From assembly GCA_002786025.1 (NCBI GenBank), contig NHNW01000008.1, positions 124,001 through 188,000 on the forward strand: a stretch of DNA of 64,000 nt, given 5' to 3'. A program made the translations under genes and the position numbers. Positions 20,127 to 31,586 of this stretch are shown one piece after another (the first letter of the stretch is position 1; every line of letters starts with the position of its first letter). The stretch is from Zasmidium citrigriseum. Lineage: Eukaryota; Ascomycota; Dothideomycetes; Mycosphaerellales; Mycosphaerellaceae. The notes under the pieces are model-generated. The model was not told the DNA's origin, ran no database searches, and was given only the letters and a program-made list of their open reading frames with translations.

Positions 20127-21399
20127 ATGTCCTTGAGACGCTCAGCCCGTGTCCAAGCCCAGCCAACACCCGAGAAAGAAATTCTCCATGGCAAAATCAC
20201 CGAGAAAGCAGCTCCATCCAAAAAGCGAGGCCGCAAAAGCACAGCATCCTCAGAGACCACAACCATCCAAAATGGCTCCACCTCCCAAGCAACAATCGAC
20301 TCCCAAAACATGCCCCCACCCCCAACAACCCCAAGCAACAAACGCCGCAAAGTCAACTCCAAACCACCGCCCTTCACCCCAACGCCCTCAGCCATAGGGT
20401 TGATGACCAGCACGAGCAACTACAGCACAGGCGACATCGACGACGCCTCTCCACCGCCAACACGTCCCGCAGAACCGCATCATACGAACGCCACGCTGCT
20501 GACGCCTGGAGGAACACAAGTCCAACCGGAATACAGTACTTTCGAAGAAACGTCTCCATCCAAACAACCCCCCAACCATCCAACAACCACGAAGTGCATG
20601 CTGGATGAAGCCTGCGCCCACTTGATCAAAGTAGATCCCGCTCTTCGACCTGTCATAGAGAAGCACCACTGCCGGATTTTCAGCCCAGAGGGCCTAGCGG
20701 AGAAGATCGACCCCTTCCGCAGCCTCGTCTCCGGCATCCTCGCCCAACAAGTCTCCGGCGCCGCGGCCAAAGCCATAAAAGCAAAATTCATAGCCCTCTT
20801 CCCCCCAAACCCCACAAACTTCCCTCCCCCCTCCCTCGTCTCCCAGACCCCATTGCCAACCCTGCGCTCCGCAGGCCTCTCGCAGCGCAAAGCAGAATAC
20901 ATCTCCGGCCTCGCCGAAAAATTCACCTCGGGAGACCTCACAGTCCCCCAATTGTTGAACGGGACCGACGAGGAAGTCTTCGAAGCCCTGATCGCAGTCC
21001 GCGGGTTAGGTGCGTGGAGTGTCGAGATGTTTATGTGTTTTGGACTCAAGCGGATGGATATTTTCTCCACGGGGGATCTGGGCGTGCAGAGGGGGATGGC
21101 GGCTTATATGGGACGGGATGTGGCGAGGTTGAAGGCGAAGGGGGGTGGGAAGTGGAAGTATATGAGTGAGAGGGAGATGGTGGAGATTGCGGAAGCGTTT
21201 AGGCCGTACAGGTGAGTGCTATCCTTGAGAAGGGGATGGGAAAGGATTGATTGCTGACTGACGTTTGTGCGTTGTAGGTCCCTGTTCATGTGGTACATGT
21301 GGGTAAGTCAAGCCGTGCATTTACATGTCTGAGGCGAATACTGACATTCTGCCCTAGCGAATCGAAGACGTCGATGTGGATGCTGTGCAGGATAACTAA
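20127..21399 (+). CDS. MAG1: DNA-3-methyladenine glycosylase (Mag1/AlkA type)
   Basis: Three exons, 20127-21211, a 25-base microexon 21278-21302, and 21358-21399, encode 383 residues. The first 150 residues are low-complexity (Pro, Ser, Thr, Lys) with basic clusters KKRGRKS and NKRRKVN that would serve as nuclear localisation signals. The remaining part is the HhH-GPD fold: DPFRSLVSGILAQQVSGAAAKAI, then the hairpin LIAVRGLGAWSVEMFMCFGL and STGDLGVQRGMA, whose Asp is the catalytic residue of the family. The end SLFMWYMWRIEDVD is also family-typical and is recovered only by splicing through the microexon. The role is excision of alkylated bases to start base-excision repair in the nucleus. I start at MSLRRSARV because the upstream frame is not conserved-looking. 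Confidence 0.92.
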
Positions 21400-21873
21400 A
21401 AGTAACAACAGAACCCTGCACATATCCCATGAAACCAAGACGGCCCGTATGGTGGATATCTGTAAAAAGAAGACTCCTCATTACCCACACCATCCTTATA
21501 TCTCAGGAGGCATGATCATAGTATATGCAAACCCTCGTAAATCTACATACAGCCCACAGCTTTCCCTCCTCTTTCTCCTCTTCGTTCCGTCCTTGCCAGA
21601 CCAGACCCATCCAAGTTCCACGGAACGCCAAAATCTGTGGCAAGACTGATGAGCCTCACCACTCGAAATGCAATGCAAACACCCCTTCCCTCCATCCAAA
21701 ACAAACACAGAAAGCACACAAGACAAATCTAGACCTCCTAGCAGAGGGAAAAGCGACAGACACCAGTGCCTCTTCCATCGGAAGAAGACAATTTTACGCT
21801 TCTCAAAAACAACACAAAAAATCCTGTATCATTCCTAGTTTCTCTTCTTTCTTGCTCATTCTCTTCACTTTCT
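21400..21873. other. Convergent 3' ends of MAG1 and the GT62 gene
   Basis: 474 bases of A/C- and T-rich DNA between two converging genes; terminators and 3' UTRs are expected here. No gene was seen. Confidence 0.45.
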
Positions 21874-23451
21874 TCATGCATTACCAGGCTTCTCTTCAGT
21901 ATCGATGTGCCAGACAACGTAATTCGGCAAGCCATACACGCCATACCCTGCTCTTCGCGCCATCTTGGCGAAACCCTCCGTTTCCGCTTGGTTCTCGAAG
22001 GCGTAGCAGGGGAAGTTGATACCTATTCACACCATCCCATGTCAGCAAGGATTCGCCTTTGGCAGGGGAGGGTCGTGGATGTTTTGACTTACCAGCTCTG
22101 TGAACATCCGCCTTGACCAAGATATTAACGCCACCAATACCATCCAGCGGAATCTCGACATCCTTGTTATCCCGCCAATCGCCCATGCGCGCCATGTACT
22201 TGCGGTCCGTCTGGTACTCCTTGTAACCTGCACACCTCCAGTCAGCCTCGTATTCCTCAATCACGTGATACATTTCCAGGACATACCTTCAGCCAGGACG
22301 ATATCCCTATCCAGACTCGCAGACAGCTTGCGACCAGTCTCCGACTCCTGCCACGAATTGTAGTCGAACCGACCTTCTATGTCGTGTCCGTCTTTATATC
22401 GGTGGAACCAGATATCTGTTCACGCACACCCCTGTCAGCATTCTCTCCTTTATCATCCCACATCTCTTATCAAGAACCTACTCGGCACCAGAATGTCGCG
22501 ATCATGCGCGACGAAATCCTCAATGATCTTGCTCGGGCTGTCCTTGATGTCCACATCTCTCCAATACACCCAGCTATGCTCCGGCTTCAACGCGGCCGAG
22601 AGCAGGTAATTCCTCGCCTTGCCCATGGCCTTCCTTCGAGGGCCCTGCGCGGCGAAACCATGTCTGTCTTCGACGTCCTGACTAAGGGTCACGCCGAAGT
22701 CCTTCTCCACGATCAGGGCGCTGTTGAAGGGGATCTTGTCGGTTCTCGACTGCACCCGTTCCAGCTCCATGGCCAGGACTGCGAGGGTGTCATCGGTGCT
22801 GTCGCCGACGAGGAAGGCAAGGTCGATGAGGTGGTGCGGGTAGGTCAGTTGCGAGAGCAGGTCGAAGTGCTGCTCGATGTAGGGGGCGGCGTTGCGCAGT
22901 GGGGAGAGAATCAGGACTCGCTCCTGCTTGGCGAGGGCTTGCGGGGTGGAGGTGATGGGGTTGAGGTCGACGCGGCGGATGGAGGAGCTGTTGATCTCGA
23001 TGGCCTCGTGGTGGTTGAAGATGACAGGTGTCTGTAGGTGCCCTGCCCACTGCGCCTGCTCATTCGGCGTCATTTGCATGGGGGATTTGGCGGGTCCGAA
23101 GCAGTAGAATCTATAGCACACATATCAGCCTCACGCTCTTATCCCCTCCCTCCAACAACATCCTCCATCATGCTGCAAATGTCCCTCTTACCTCTGCCAA
23201 TCCCCCGCCGTCCCTCTCACCCCGTTCCATATTAATACGATTATGCCAGCAACAGCCACGAACAACAGAAAGCGAGTGCGGGTTAGGAAATTCCAAATGG
23301 CCCGGCTGGGAGGTAACCGCGCGCGCGCGCTCTTCCAGTTGATGGCGCTGCCCTTGGGGAGGAGCATGCTGGCGGTGGTGGGTTTGCTGAGCGACGACGC
23401 CCGGCGGCGGACGCCCTTCCCGCTGTGGTCGTCTATGGTTTGCGCTGGCAC
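21874..23451 (-). CDS. MNN9: GT62 alpha-mannosyltransferase, Mnn9/Anp1/Van1 family
   Basis: Five exons (23451-23192, 23110-22482, 22415-22287, 22227-22093, 22022-21874), all with clean GT-AG ends, give 433 residues. A Ser/Arg-rich cytosolic tail leads into one membrane anchor at about 60-77 (RFLLFVAVAGIIVLIW), so it is a type II Golgi protein. The catalytic domain shows VLILSPLRNAAPYI, LAFLVGDSTDDT, VYWRDVDIKDSP (with the D-x-D motif that binds Mn2+ and GDP-mannose), VPNIWFHRYKDGHDIEGRFDYNSW, split across an intron, and the closing YGLPNYVVWHIDTEE. These are the hallmarks of mannan polymerase subunits. It extends the outer mannan chain on cell-wall glycoproteins. The Mnn9 branch is most likely, but Anp1 or Van1 cannot be excluded by eye. 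Exon 1 contains a CGCGCGCGCG run. Confidence 0.9.
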
Positions 23452-24477
23452 GGGCGGACCGGGGGAGGAGAGGAGAAAAAGTCGCTATTGTTGTCCAGAG
23501 GAGTGTCGCGGGGGTTCAATGGGCAATAGCGAACGTGAGAAGTGGGCGGGATCGTTGCTGCGGTGGGTGGTGGATGTGGTAAATGTGGTTGGGATTCGTG
23601 GACGAGCGTCGTCTCCGTACGCTCGCTGGGCTGGATGCGCTTTCCCCCAGTGCCAAGCCTCTCCGCCGTCCGCAGGGACCACCGCAGACAACCTCACCTC
23701 ATCCATTACTTCTTACCAACACCCACAGAAATCATCCCAACACTTCTTCCCGTCCCTCTGAACCTCGCGGCAGGGACCTCACCTCCGACAAGCGCCATAC
23801 ATCGTACCCCAGCCCATCGAAAAACTCTTTCTCTCTGAAATGTGACGCGTAATATTCACTTCTTCCTCCCATTTTAGCCGTGCAGTAGGGCTCATCGGGT
23901 TCCAACAGGCAACCCACGCCGTTCATCAATTTTAGATGATCGAGCACTCGCACATTTCGTCACAAATTGGTGAGGATGAGATGTGTCGTGCTCGTGCCAG
24001 AGTGCCCAGCCGGATGTGCCACGCGAGGTTGACAAGTGGTCGGTCTGTCTGTCATTTTCACGGAGCAAGTTCGAGTAGGCGCCAGGACAACACTCCACTC
24101 ACACCAAGAGGGCACATCGAAAGGTGAGAGAAAGAAGTTGAGTGTTTGATCTACCAAATGTCCATTGGTCTATTGTATCTAATAGCACATACACATTAAT
24201 CACCATCTCACTTCATCTCGTCTCATCATATCGGTCGTCAAAAGATGTCTGTAGAGTATAATACAAGCCCAGCCTCCCAATCAAAATGCCGAAAAATCAT
24301 CGCTAGGATATCGCCGCCCAAGATAGAGTCAATCGCTTTTGCCTCCCACAAAACCAAAACAAGACCGAAAAGTCGCTCAAAGATGCCTACCCGAAAGAGT
24401 TGTCCTCCAAAACAGTCAGTCGCTCGCCTGCCAAACGCTGCAAGATGGTCGTCAAGTCGTATCATCAAGTCCTTCAC
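23452..24477. other. Intergenic region, about 1 kb
   Basis: Promoter of the GT62 gene on the left and 3' flank of the C2HC-finger gene on the right. Short frames on both strands are Pro/Ser/Arg-rich shadows. No gene is supported. Confidence 0.4.
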
Positions 24478-25513
24478 TCAACGTGCTCGTCTCTGCGTCG
24501 AGGATGAGCTCTGCCTGGCCTCCTGCTGCCTCAACCTCGCAAGGCCCTGCTCAGACCTCCTGGCCCACCCCATCTCCTCCACATACTGGCTCCTCAGCGC
24601 AAGGAACCTCCGTCCGGTATGCGCCAAACGACACTCCCTCCAATCCGCATGTCCGTGCACGATGCACTCTTTCGACTTGCTGTCTGCGTGCGTGCAGACA
24701 GGCTGGTCGCCAGGATCGAGGAAAGTGTTCTGGTACGCTGGGCGAGTAGATGCCTCGTCGAGGATCTTGCACATCATCGCTTGACGTTCGGGGAGGGTGC
24801 CATCGGCCATGCCTTGGCAGTACTCTCGGTGGATGAAGAAGTTGAGGAGATCCTCTGTGCCGCGCATGATCGTATTCTTGTTGGCTTGGAGTCCTGCGCC
24901 GTTGCCGTTTCCGCCGCTCTGCTCCCGACGTTCCCAGCCCAAGTAGTTCCGGAAACTGTCCTCGATGCGGAAGAGCACAGAGCCGAGCATCCCGCGGTTG
25001 CGCTTCTCATTTTCTTGCTTCTTGAGCTTCTTGGGCTCGGTGGGGTTCCGTCGCTCGGTCTCGGGGGTGGAAGAGGAGCTGCGGTAGCGACGGGCGGCCG
25101 TGCGGATCACACCGGATTGGCGGCGTTCGTGAGGGTCGCAGAGGGATGGGGCACGACTGGTTCCTGGGGTGAAGACGATTGAGTCGTCGCTGTCCGTGTC
25201 GACAGCATTGGAGGCCATCTGGGTGTCGAGTCTGTGAGGTTGGACGGGATATTGCTGGGCAGGTCGGTAGGCAAGAGAGGACAGGTGCTGGGTTCGTTCC
25301 CGGGCAACGTCACAGGTTTGCTCGTGTAGAGCTCTCGAACCCTCGTTGGGAAAGAATGCGTTACATTCTGGTACTCGACATTTGCTGAAGCCTTGCAACT
25401 GTTGAAACAGCTCGCTGCATGGTGGAAGCTTTTGGCTGTGGCATGTTAGCGTGAAGACAAGTAGTATAAGGGTGACATGCTTACCCGCTGGAATGGTTCT
25501 GACGATCGGCCAT
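24478..25513 (-). CDS. Hypothetical protein with a C2HC zinc-finger-like motif
   Basis: A 29-base first exon (25513-25485, MADRQNHSSG) is joined through a 49-base intron (GTAAGC...CACAG) to 25435-24478, giving 328 residues. Near the N terminus, CRVPECNAFFPNEGSRALHEQTC has the spacing C-x4-C-x12-H-x3-C, a plausible zinc site. The middle is Ser/Arg/Thr-rich, with a basic patch EPKKLKKQENEKRNRG that could be a nuclear signal. The following part (SVLFRIEDSFRNYLGWERRE, then LLNFFIHREYCQGM) looks helical. The C-terminal 60 residues are Cys/His-containing (CTHADSKSKECIVHGHADWREC) and may be a second metal site, ending in a Gln/Ser/Arg tail. No family is recognised. A nuclear regulatory role is a guess. 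Confidence 0.7.
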
Positions 25514-27964
25514 GGTTGGTCGATCGGGACGGGAGGCGATGACAGTAATGTTGTAGAGAGGAGGGTGTGCTCGAAGGGATGTGTGAGACAAGGGTCGCCG
25601 GGTAGTGTGTAAGCGAACTGGCAAAAGCAACCACCACAAGCCAAAGGTAAAGACAAGAGACCACCTGCGGTAAAGCAAAAGACCAACGAAGATGCGTTCA
25701 ATGCAAGAGCAAACTCAGATCGAGTGGTGGCGAATGAGAAGAAAACAGCAGGTACTCACGCACGTATTTAACCTTTTCTCCGCGAACCCATGCTCGTCAG
25801 GTCTTCATCATGCTCGACTCGAAAATCGGTGCCAGCATGGACGAGCGCTGTCGAGATTCGAGATGGGTGGATCATCCATCTCACGGCCCGGACGCTAAAG
25901 TTTGAGCAGCGGTGCAAGAGACCGGGATAGGGGCGGTAAGGTCTGGCGTCTGCTCGACCGTTTTCGACACTTCGAGATGGGGAATCGTGCAAGGGAGACG
26001 CTCGCTCACAGTTCGGATGGAGGCCAAGACTGAGCATGGGATCGGCGCCGTTGCGGATTGGGCACGGCAGTCTGGTCGATGACTTCGGCCCTTGCTGAAT
26101 CACCGGCCACACACTGCATGAATATCTGCACCGGAGCTGCTCCCCACGGCCCGCCCTGGAGGAGATCTCTGAGCGGTCCCGTCGATTGGTATCGCTTGCA
26201 AGATGCGCCGGAAGCGGGTCCTGAACTGTGTTGTACGGCCATGACCATCGACGTTGACGCCCGACCGTGCATCTCTCACCGCAAAGTTCAAGATGCCAGA
26301 CTAGGCTTGGTCCCTTCTCCAAACTTGCGCTGTCAAAGTGGTACAGCCGCACGTCAATGCAAGAAGAACGTCAACAGTCTTCGAGACGGCCACAACGGCT
26401 AAGCCATACCCCGCTGCTGCGTGAGCCTCCATTCCGACCAGTTCACGCCGCCATGCGTCGCTCTTCTCGTCACAAAAACGGGTTCTGGCATGATCTTCCG
26501 CGATGCTTTGCCAGCCTAGCGACCCACAAGCCGTGATTGGATCGTCTTTGCGAAATGATCAGTGTCGACAAGGTCTCTGGCGTGTCAAGGAACGCGGCAA
26601 TCGGAAGCATGCATCAAGTCCAAGTCGTGTAACTCACGACTGAGAGGACCCTGTCCAAAATCAACTCTCAACGCTGGCGCTGTGCGTCCGAGTGGAGTCA
26701 GTACGCAGTGGAGTGCAGGAATCTCAGTAGCACCGCCCGAGTCAAGAGAGCAATCTGGCAGGGGAACGCGCGCTGCTCATCGATCGAAAACAACCAGACC
26801 TGGAGCTGCGAGACCGGGTATCGAGAGCCAGAGCGCGCACAAGCCGGAGTCCTGGTGTAACATTAGATGGCTGTCGACGTTACGAGACGCAGGCGATCCT
26901 GGAGCTTGCAGGCAACAAGCGCTCAACGGCACCGCAGACCCGCGCGCCTAGCAGCCAATGCCTGTCCTGTCTGTTGTCCTGACAGCCAGCTCGTCTCATC
27001 CAGACTGCGAATACGGCGGCGCGTGAAGAGCCGCTCTGCAGCAACCAGGGCTGTCAATGTGACAGTTCACAGAAAGAGAAGTGTCGTCTCAGCAATTACG
27101 CCATCCCCGCCGGTAGCGTCTTCCACCCGCCGGCCTAAGCTGGGGTGTGCTGCGCAAGGGGAGGTGAAAAGAGCGCAAGCTCTCTGCCTCTCATCAGGAG
27201 ACCGGGCATGAGCACCTGGTTGTTGTTGTGTGTGGGTGGAGACTGTCAATGCCGGCCATCCTCGGAGATGTCTGCGTCGATTTCGAGACGGACAGCCAAC
27301 ACACCAGCTGCGAGGAGTGCGGCGTTGTGAGAGGTGAGGTTGGATGATCTGCGGGAGCGGGAAGTCTATCGGGCAAGTCAAAGTCAGGTGCAGTGGTCGT
27401 TCTTTTCTCCTCAAAGTGCCTCACTGCAAAACCCTCAGTATCACCAGTAATGTTCGCGAGAGATTGACAAGTTGTAAGAGTTGCAAGTACGTGTATTAAC
27501 TGCCTCCTTGGTAACATACAGAAGAGCCCCAAGCCGCAGGTCCACCGCAGCCCAACCGGCTCCGTGCTGTGCGGCCAAGTCCACCCAACTGTTACTACCA
27601 AATGTCGCCGCTATCTGGCCCCAATCTTCATCATCTCCTCCACCATTACGCTTCTTCTGAATAGTCTATCCCGACTTCCGCTTGCGCCTCCAAAGGACCG
27701 GCCGTCCCATGCATGCATTGCCCGCTTTTGTGCGCCTTGCCCAAGCATCCCCATAAGCGCTCGCTAAAAGAACTGTCATCGGTTTTCGTAAGAAAGGGAG
27801 AAGGACGGGTATTGTGTGTTGTTATCTTGAAATGCGTGAGAGTGCTACGATTAGTCTATGCAATGCATGCCGAACTGTTCAAGTGCCCAAGGAGCGAGAA
27901 AGACCACACAAACGCCGCCGCAAAGCTGAAATAAATCTCTCGCCCGAGGGTTGTTGATGCACGC
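25514..27964. other. Long intergenic region, about 2.45 kb
   Basis: I find no exon chain with a recognisable or consistent product. Frames at 25768-26352 (-), 26562-26951 (+) and 27067-27414 (-) are Arg/Ser/Pro-rich. The left part is the promoter of the C2HC-finger gene; the right end is the 3' flank of the ECM33-type gene. A non-coding RNA or a small unrecognised gene could hide here. Confidence 0.35.
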
Positions 27965-29285
27965 TTAGAGCAGACCGAAGATGGCAGCAACAACACCAAG
28001 GACACCGGTGGCGCCTGGGATGAGCATGGGGTGAGCAGCGCTTGAAGAGGTGCTGCTGCTTGAGCCAGAGCCAGAGCCGGAGTTGGTGCCGGGTTCGAGA
28101 GTGCCAGTGCCCTGTGGGTTGTCGGACTCGCCCTCGCAAGTGTACTCGCCCTTGATGACGTTGTTGTTGCCGGAGAGAGGCTCGAAGTGGTTGCAAGCAT
28201 CCTCGATGTTCTTGGACGACTGGAGGTTGAAGGCACCGCGGACGTCGCCGAGCTTGGGGAGTTCGACGCTGGAAGAAAGTCAGTACATGCAGATTGAAAC
28301 AAGTTTGGCATGCAACTCACGTAGTGAAAGCGCCGTTGAAGTCGAGAGCACCGCCGACAGTCTTCAACTGAGGGAAGCCGTTGATCTCCTCGAGCTTGGT
28401 GTTGTTGGCAATCTGGAAACCACCGCCAATCGTAGTGAGCTCAGGCATGGTAATGTTAGTGACCTCCTCGCAGCTGACGAAAGACAGAGAACCGCCGACG
28501 TTGGTAAGGTTGGGTGCGGACAAGCTCTCGAAGCCGTTGGCGTAGAAACCGAGCGAGCCGTTGATAGAGGCGAGCGAAGGAATGCTGATGTCGGAGCAGT
28601 TCCTGAAGGTCAAGTTGTAGGCCCAGATGAGGTTGGGGAACTCGATCTGCAGGTCGCGGCCGTTGGAACCGAAGGTGAGAGACTTGGTGACGTTGCCGAG
28701 CTGCATGTTCACCGAGGTGAGGTATGGGTTGTTGGTGACGGAGACGGTGTCGGCGACCTGGAGGTTGATGCCGTCGAGCGAGCCGAGTTGGGTGTTGTCA
28801 ATGGTAAGCATGTTGATCTCTTCCACGCCCGCGGTGAAGGACAGGCCCTGGAGAGCGGGCAGAGCAATCCATTCGATGGTGTCCACCTTCTTCAAAGCTG
28901 GGAAGTTGAGTGTCGAGAGGACCGTCAGGCCGTTCAGGTTGAACTCATCGCCAATCTCTTGCAGGCTGTTCGCGGAGAGGGAGGTCATTTCGGTGACGTT
29001 GTTGGCAATCAAGCTGCCGGAGATTCGGGTGATGCCATCGAGCTGGATGTTGTCGGTGGTGCCGGTCGCGATGGCGATGCTGCCGGAGTATGTTTGGCAG
29101 TTGGCGAGGGCGGTCGCGTCGGAGTTGCTCTGGATGGTGGTGGTTCCGGAGCCGCCACCGCATGCTTGAGCTGTAGGATAGAAGTCAGTGTCGCTGCCAT
29201 TGTATTGTGATGGATGCTTGATGGACTCACCAGCAGCACCTGCTGCCACGGCCAAGGCCGGGGCGATGTATCTCAGACCGGCCAT
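27965..29285 (-). CDS. ECM33: GPI-anchored cell-wall protein, Ecm33/Sps2 family
   Basis: Three exons, 29285-29231, 29170-28321 and 28268-27965, give 402 residues, the usual size for Ecm33. Residues 1-19 form a signal peptide (MAGLRYIAPALAVAAGAA) split by the first intron. The body is made of leucine-rich, receptor-L-like repeats: LIANNVTEMTSLSANSLQEIG, ALPALQGLSF, SLDGINLQVADTVSVTNNPYL, SLASINGSLGFYANGFESL. About ten N-glycosylation sequons are present. The C terminus has a paired-Cys region (DACNHFEPL, YTCEGES), a Ser/Gly-rich linker (TNSGSGSGSSSSTSSSAA) and a hydrophobic tail (GVLGVVAAIFGLL), the standard GPI-attachment layout. It maintains cell-wall integrity; mutants in yeasts and Aspergillus have wall defects. 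An antisense frame of 386 codons (28050-29210) is a shadow. Confidence 0.95.
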
Positions 29286-31583
29286 TGTGTTGGAGGTCCG
29301 CTGGGCGGATAACTGTGTCAGGGGCAGGTCAGCGCGGTGCCGACAACAAAGCGTGTTTACAAGCTCGTCGACGCGATGGCAGGGCGGCAATGAGGCATTG
29401 GCGCTGGCGGCGGCGCGGAGGCAGGCGGCGGAGCTCTCACCTTGGGATCTTAACGCTGCTGGGCACGTGAAAGCGTGGTGTTGGTGATAAGTTCTCGTCG
29501 CGGGTCGGCGGCGGGCCAATGGATGAGCTGGGGTGGTTGTTGAGCGAGCGTAAGAAGCAGAAGTCAAGAGAAGCAGAAAGGGCCGTCGCACACACCAGCG
29601 AGGGAGATGTGGCTTCCGGGCAGCGGTGTCTTGGGGGTGGAGAGAGGAAGGCGAAGACGACGACAAGACGCTGCGAGCTTTTCTCAGGAAAGGAGGCAGG
29701 TGCTTGGACACGCAATCCCAATTGCGCGCCAGTGCGCCGCCAGCGCCCAAGCAGGGAAGGCGCCGCTGGCCCGCGTTTCATTGCCCGCCCATTGGCCCAC
29801 ACGACGCACTTTGACCTCCGCCGATCGACATTGATTGGGCGGTCGCCAGTGTTTGAAGACGCTCTATCGCGACGACAACCTGTGTATCGAGGTACCTCCC
29901 ACTCCTCCACCCCGACGACCTCGTCCAGATGCTCGCCGGCGGTGGCGGGCTGCATGGACGACTCCCCAACCATCCAGCTGCCCTCCAGCCAGCAATCCAC
30001 CTGAGCCATCATTCCCCCCGCGGCCTCCTTCTCCCTCGCCGCTCGCCACAGATGCTCCACCTTCAACAACGCTGCTCCAGACAGCGCCATGGCACGGGCA
30101 GCAGCAGCACCCAAGCGGCCTGCAGCTGCGTATCTGCGGCGACTGATATCCAACACAAACGTTTCGGCAGAATTGTGACCATCTACCATCCCTGTCAGCC
30201 ACTAATCTCGGGTGGCTTTGCAGACGTTGAATCGCAGACATCCGCCTGCCACACACGCCGTTGTTCTGTATTCCACACTCATATCCGCATAGAGATTCAT
30301 GTGCACCCTATATCCTCAAATACATAACCTTTTCCAGCTTGCCTGCATCATCCCCGTCCGCTTCCCTGTGCAGAGTTCACGATCAATACTTCGTGTCCCG
30401 GCACGCTGGTGCGCACTCGTGTTTGCTCAAACTCTACGCCACGCACTCCCGCACCGCTCTCGAGCTCACCACCTCTTCTAGAGCCTCATCCTCCCACTTC
30501 TGCGCACAAATTCGCCGCTGGCGTCTTGGGCAACTCCACTGCCTGAATCGAATTATAGGAACCCGCTATACCCTTTCCGAGCTGTATTACAGGGGAGCTT
30601 TTCAACGTTCCTACGATAGCGCGGATGACTTGCATGCAAGCTCTGCATGTCGTTGGCTCGCCTGGCCACATCCGAAATTTTGGCAAGAACATCCTGGCCC
30701 GCCGGTTGCATCACACGGCGATAGCCAGAGATGTTCATAATGTCGTTTAAGCACCTCCCTGCCCGCCCTGACAACCTCCTGATGATGGCGATGTCGATTG
30801 TTCGACGCGGTGACGGGCAGCTGTGTTGTGTGGACAGCAGCGTTTGCTGGACCTGATAAGCGTGTATCAGATGCAGGTGGGAGCTCGCAGCTGCGACAGC
30901 TTGGTCCGTCTCATCCAAATCCTGCTGGGGTGCGCAGGAACGCGTGGAGGCGGCCAGGCCAATGCCAGATCCTCCGGGGCCCGTGGTCCGAGGCCTCTAC
31001 TGAAGATTCGAACTGCACGAGACGTCGGAATAGACTCGCTGGGTTTTCTGCAGTACCAAGATACACCAGCCTACGACTCAGCAAACCGGAGCGCTGACCA
31101 TCTTCGTCGCGGTCACTCGCTCGGTTAGATGTGGCGAGCACGAGCACAGAAAAGCTTGAAGGCGGATACCCGCTGCGACGGATACCGGCTTTGACAGAGC
31201 AACTGTCATTGTGTTTGTGGCGACGCAAGCTGTGGGACTGAAAAGCCATCATGACGAATACATTCAGTGTGAAAGGCTGGTCTGCAATATCTGTTTTGAC
31301 TGGCAGAGTCGGCCAATTTGCAAGTGGCTATGATGCAAGCTTCACATTCATCTAAGCCGAGTCACCACTCTACCCTCCTTCTTCCGCTCAAACGTAACAT
31401 GAGCTCACTCTACGAAAGCATGCGACTCTAAGCTAACAGGGGGCTTGTTGGACCCTTGGCCCTTCACGAGAAAATTGGGAATCGCTAGAATTGGAAGATC
31501 AACTCTCTCCACGAGAGCACGCGGCTCGAAGCCAACAGAGGGCTTATTACACTCTTAGCCCTGCTCGAGAAAGTTGGGGATTG
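29286..31583. other. Long intergenic region, about 2.3 kb
   Basis: The left 900 bases are GC-rich and probably the promoter and leader of the ECM33-type gene; a 250-codon minus-strand frame there (29437-30189) overlaps several plus-strand frames and has low-complexity composition. From 31404 to 31586 there is a diverged direct repeat (separate entry). No gene is supported. Confidence 0.4.
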
Positions 31584-31586
31584 CTA
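31404..31586. repeat. Diverged direct repeat, two units of about 85 bases
   Basis: Unit 1 (about 31404-31486) and unit 2 (about 31500-31586) align along their length: ACTCTACGAAAGCATGCGAC against CTCTCCACGAGAGCACGCGG, GCTAACAGGGGGCTT against GCCAACAGAGGGCTT, and CACGAGAAAATTGGGAATCGCTA against CTCGAGAAAGTTGGGGATTGCTA. Most differences are transitions. Unit 2 contains the stop codon of paralogue L, so the 3' end of that gene was duplicated downstream. Confidence 0.65.

Noticed and set aside
28050..29210. 386-codon plus-strand ORF
   Set aside because: Antisense to the ECM33-type gene, which has full domain and splice support.
29437..30189. 250-codon minus-strand ORF
   Set aside because: Lies in the GC-rich leader of the ECM33-type gene; composition is repetitive and several plus-strand frames overlap it equally well.
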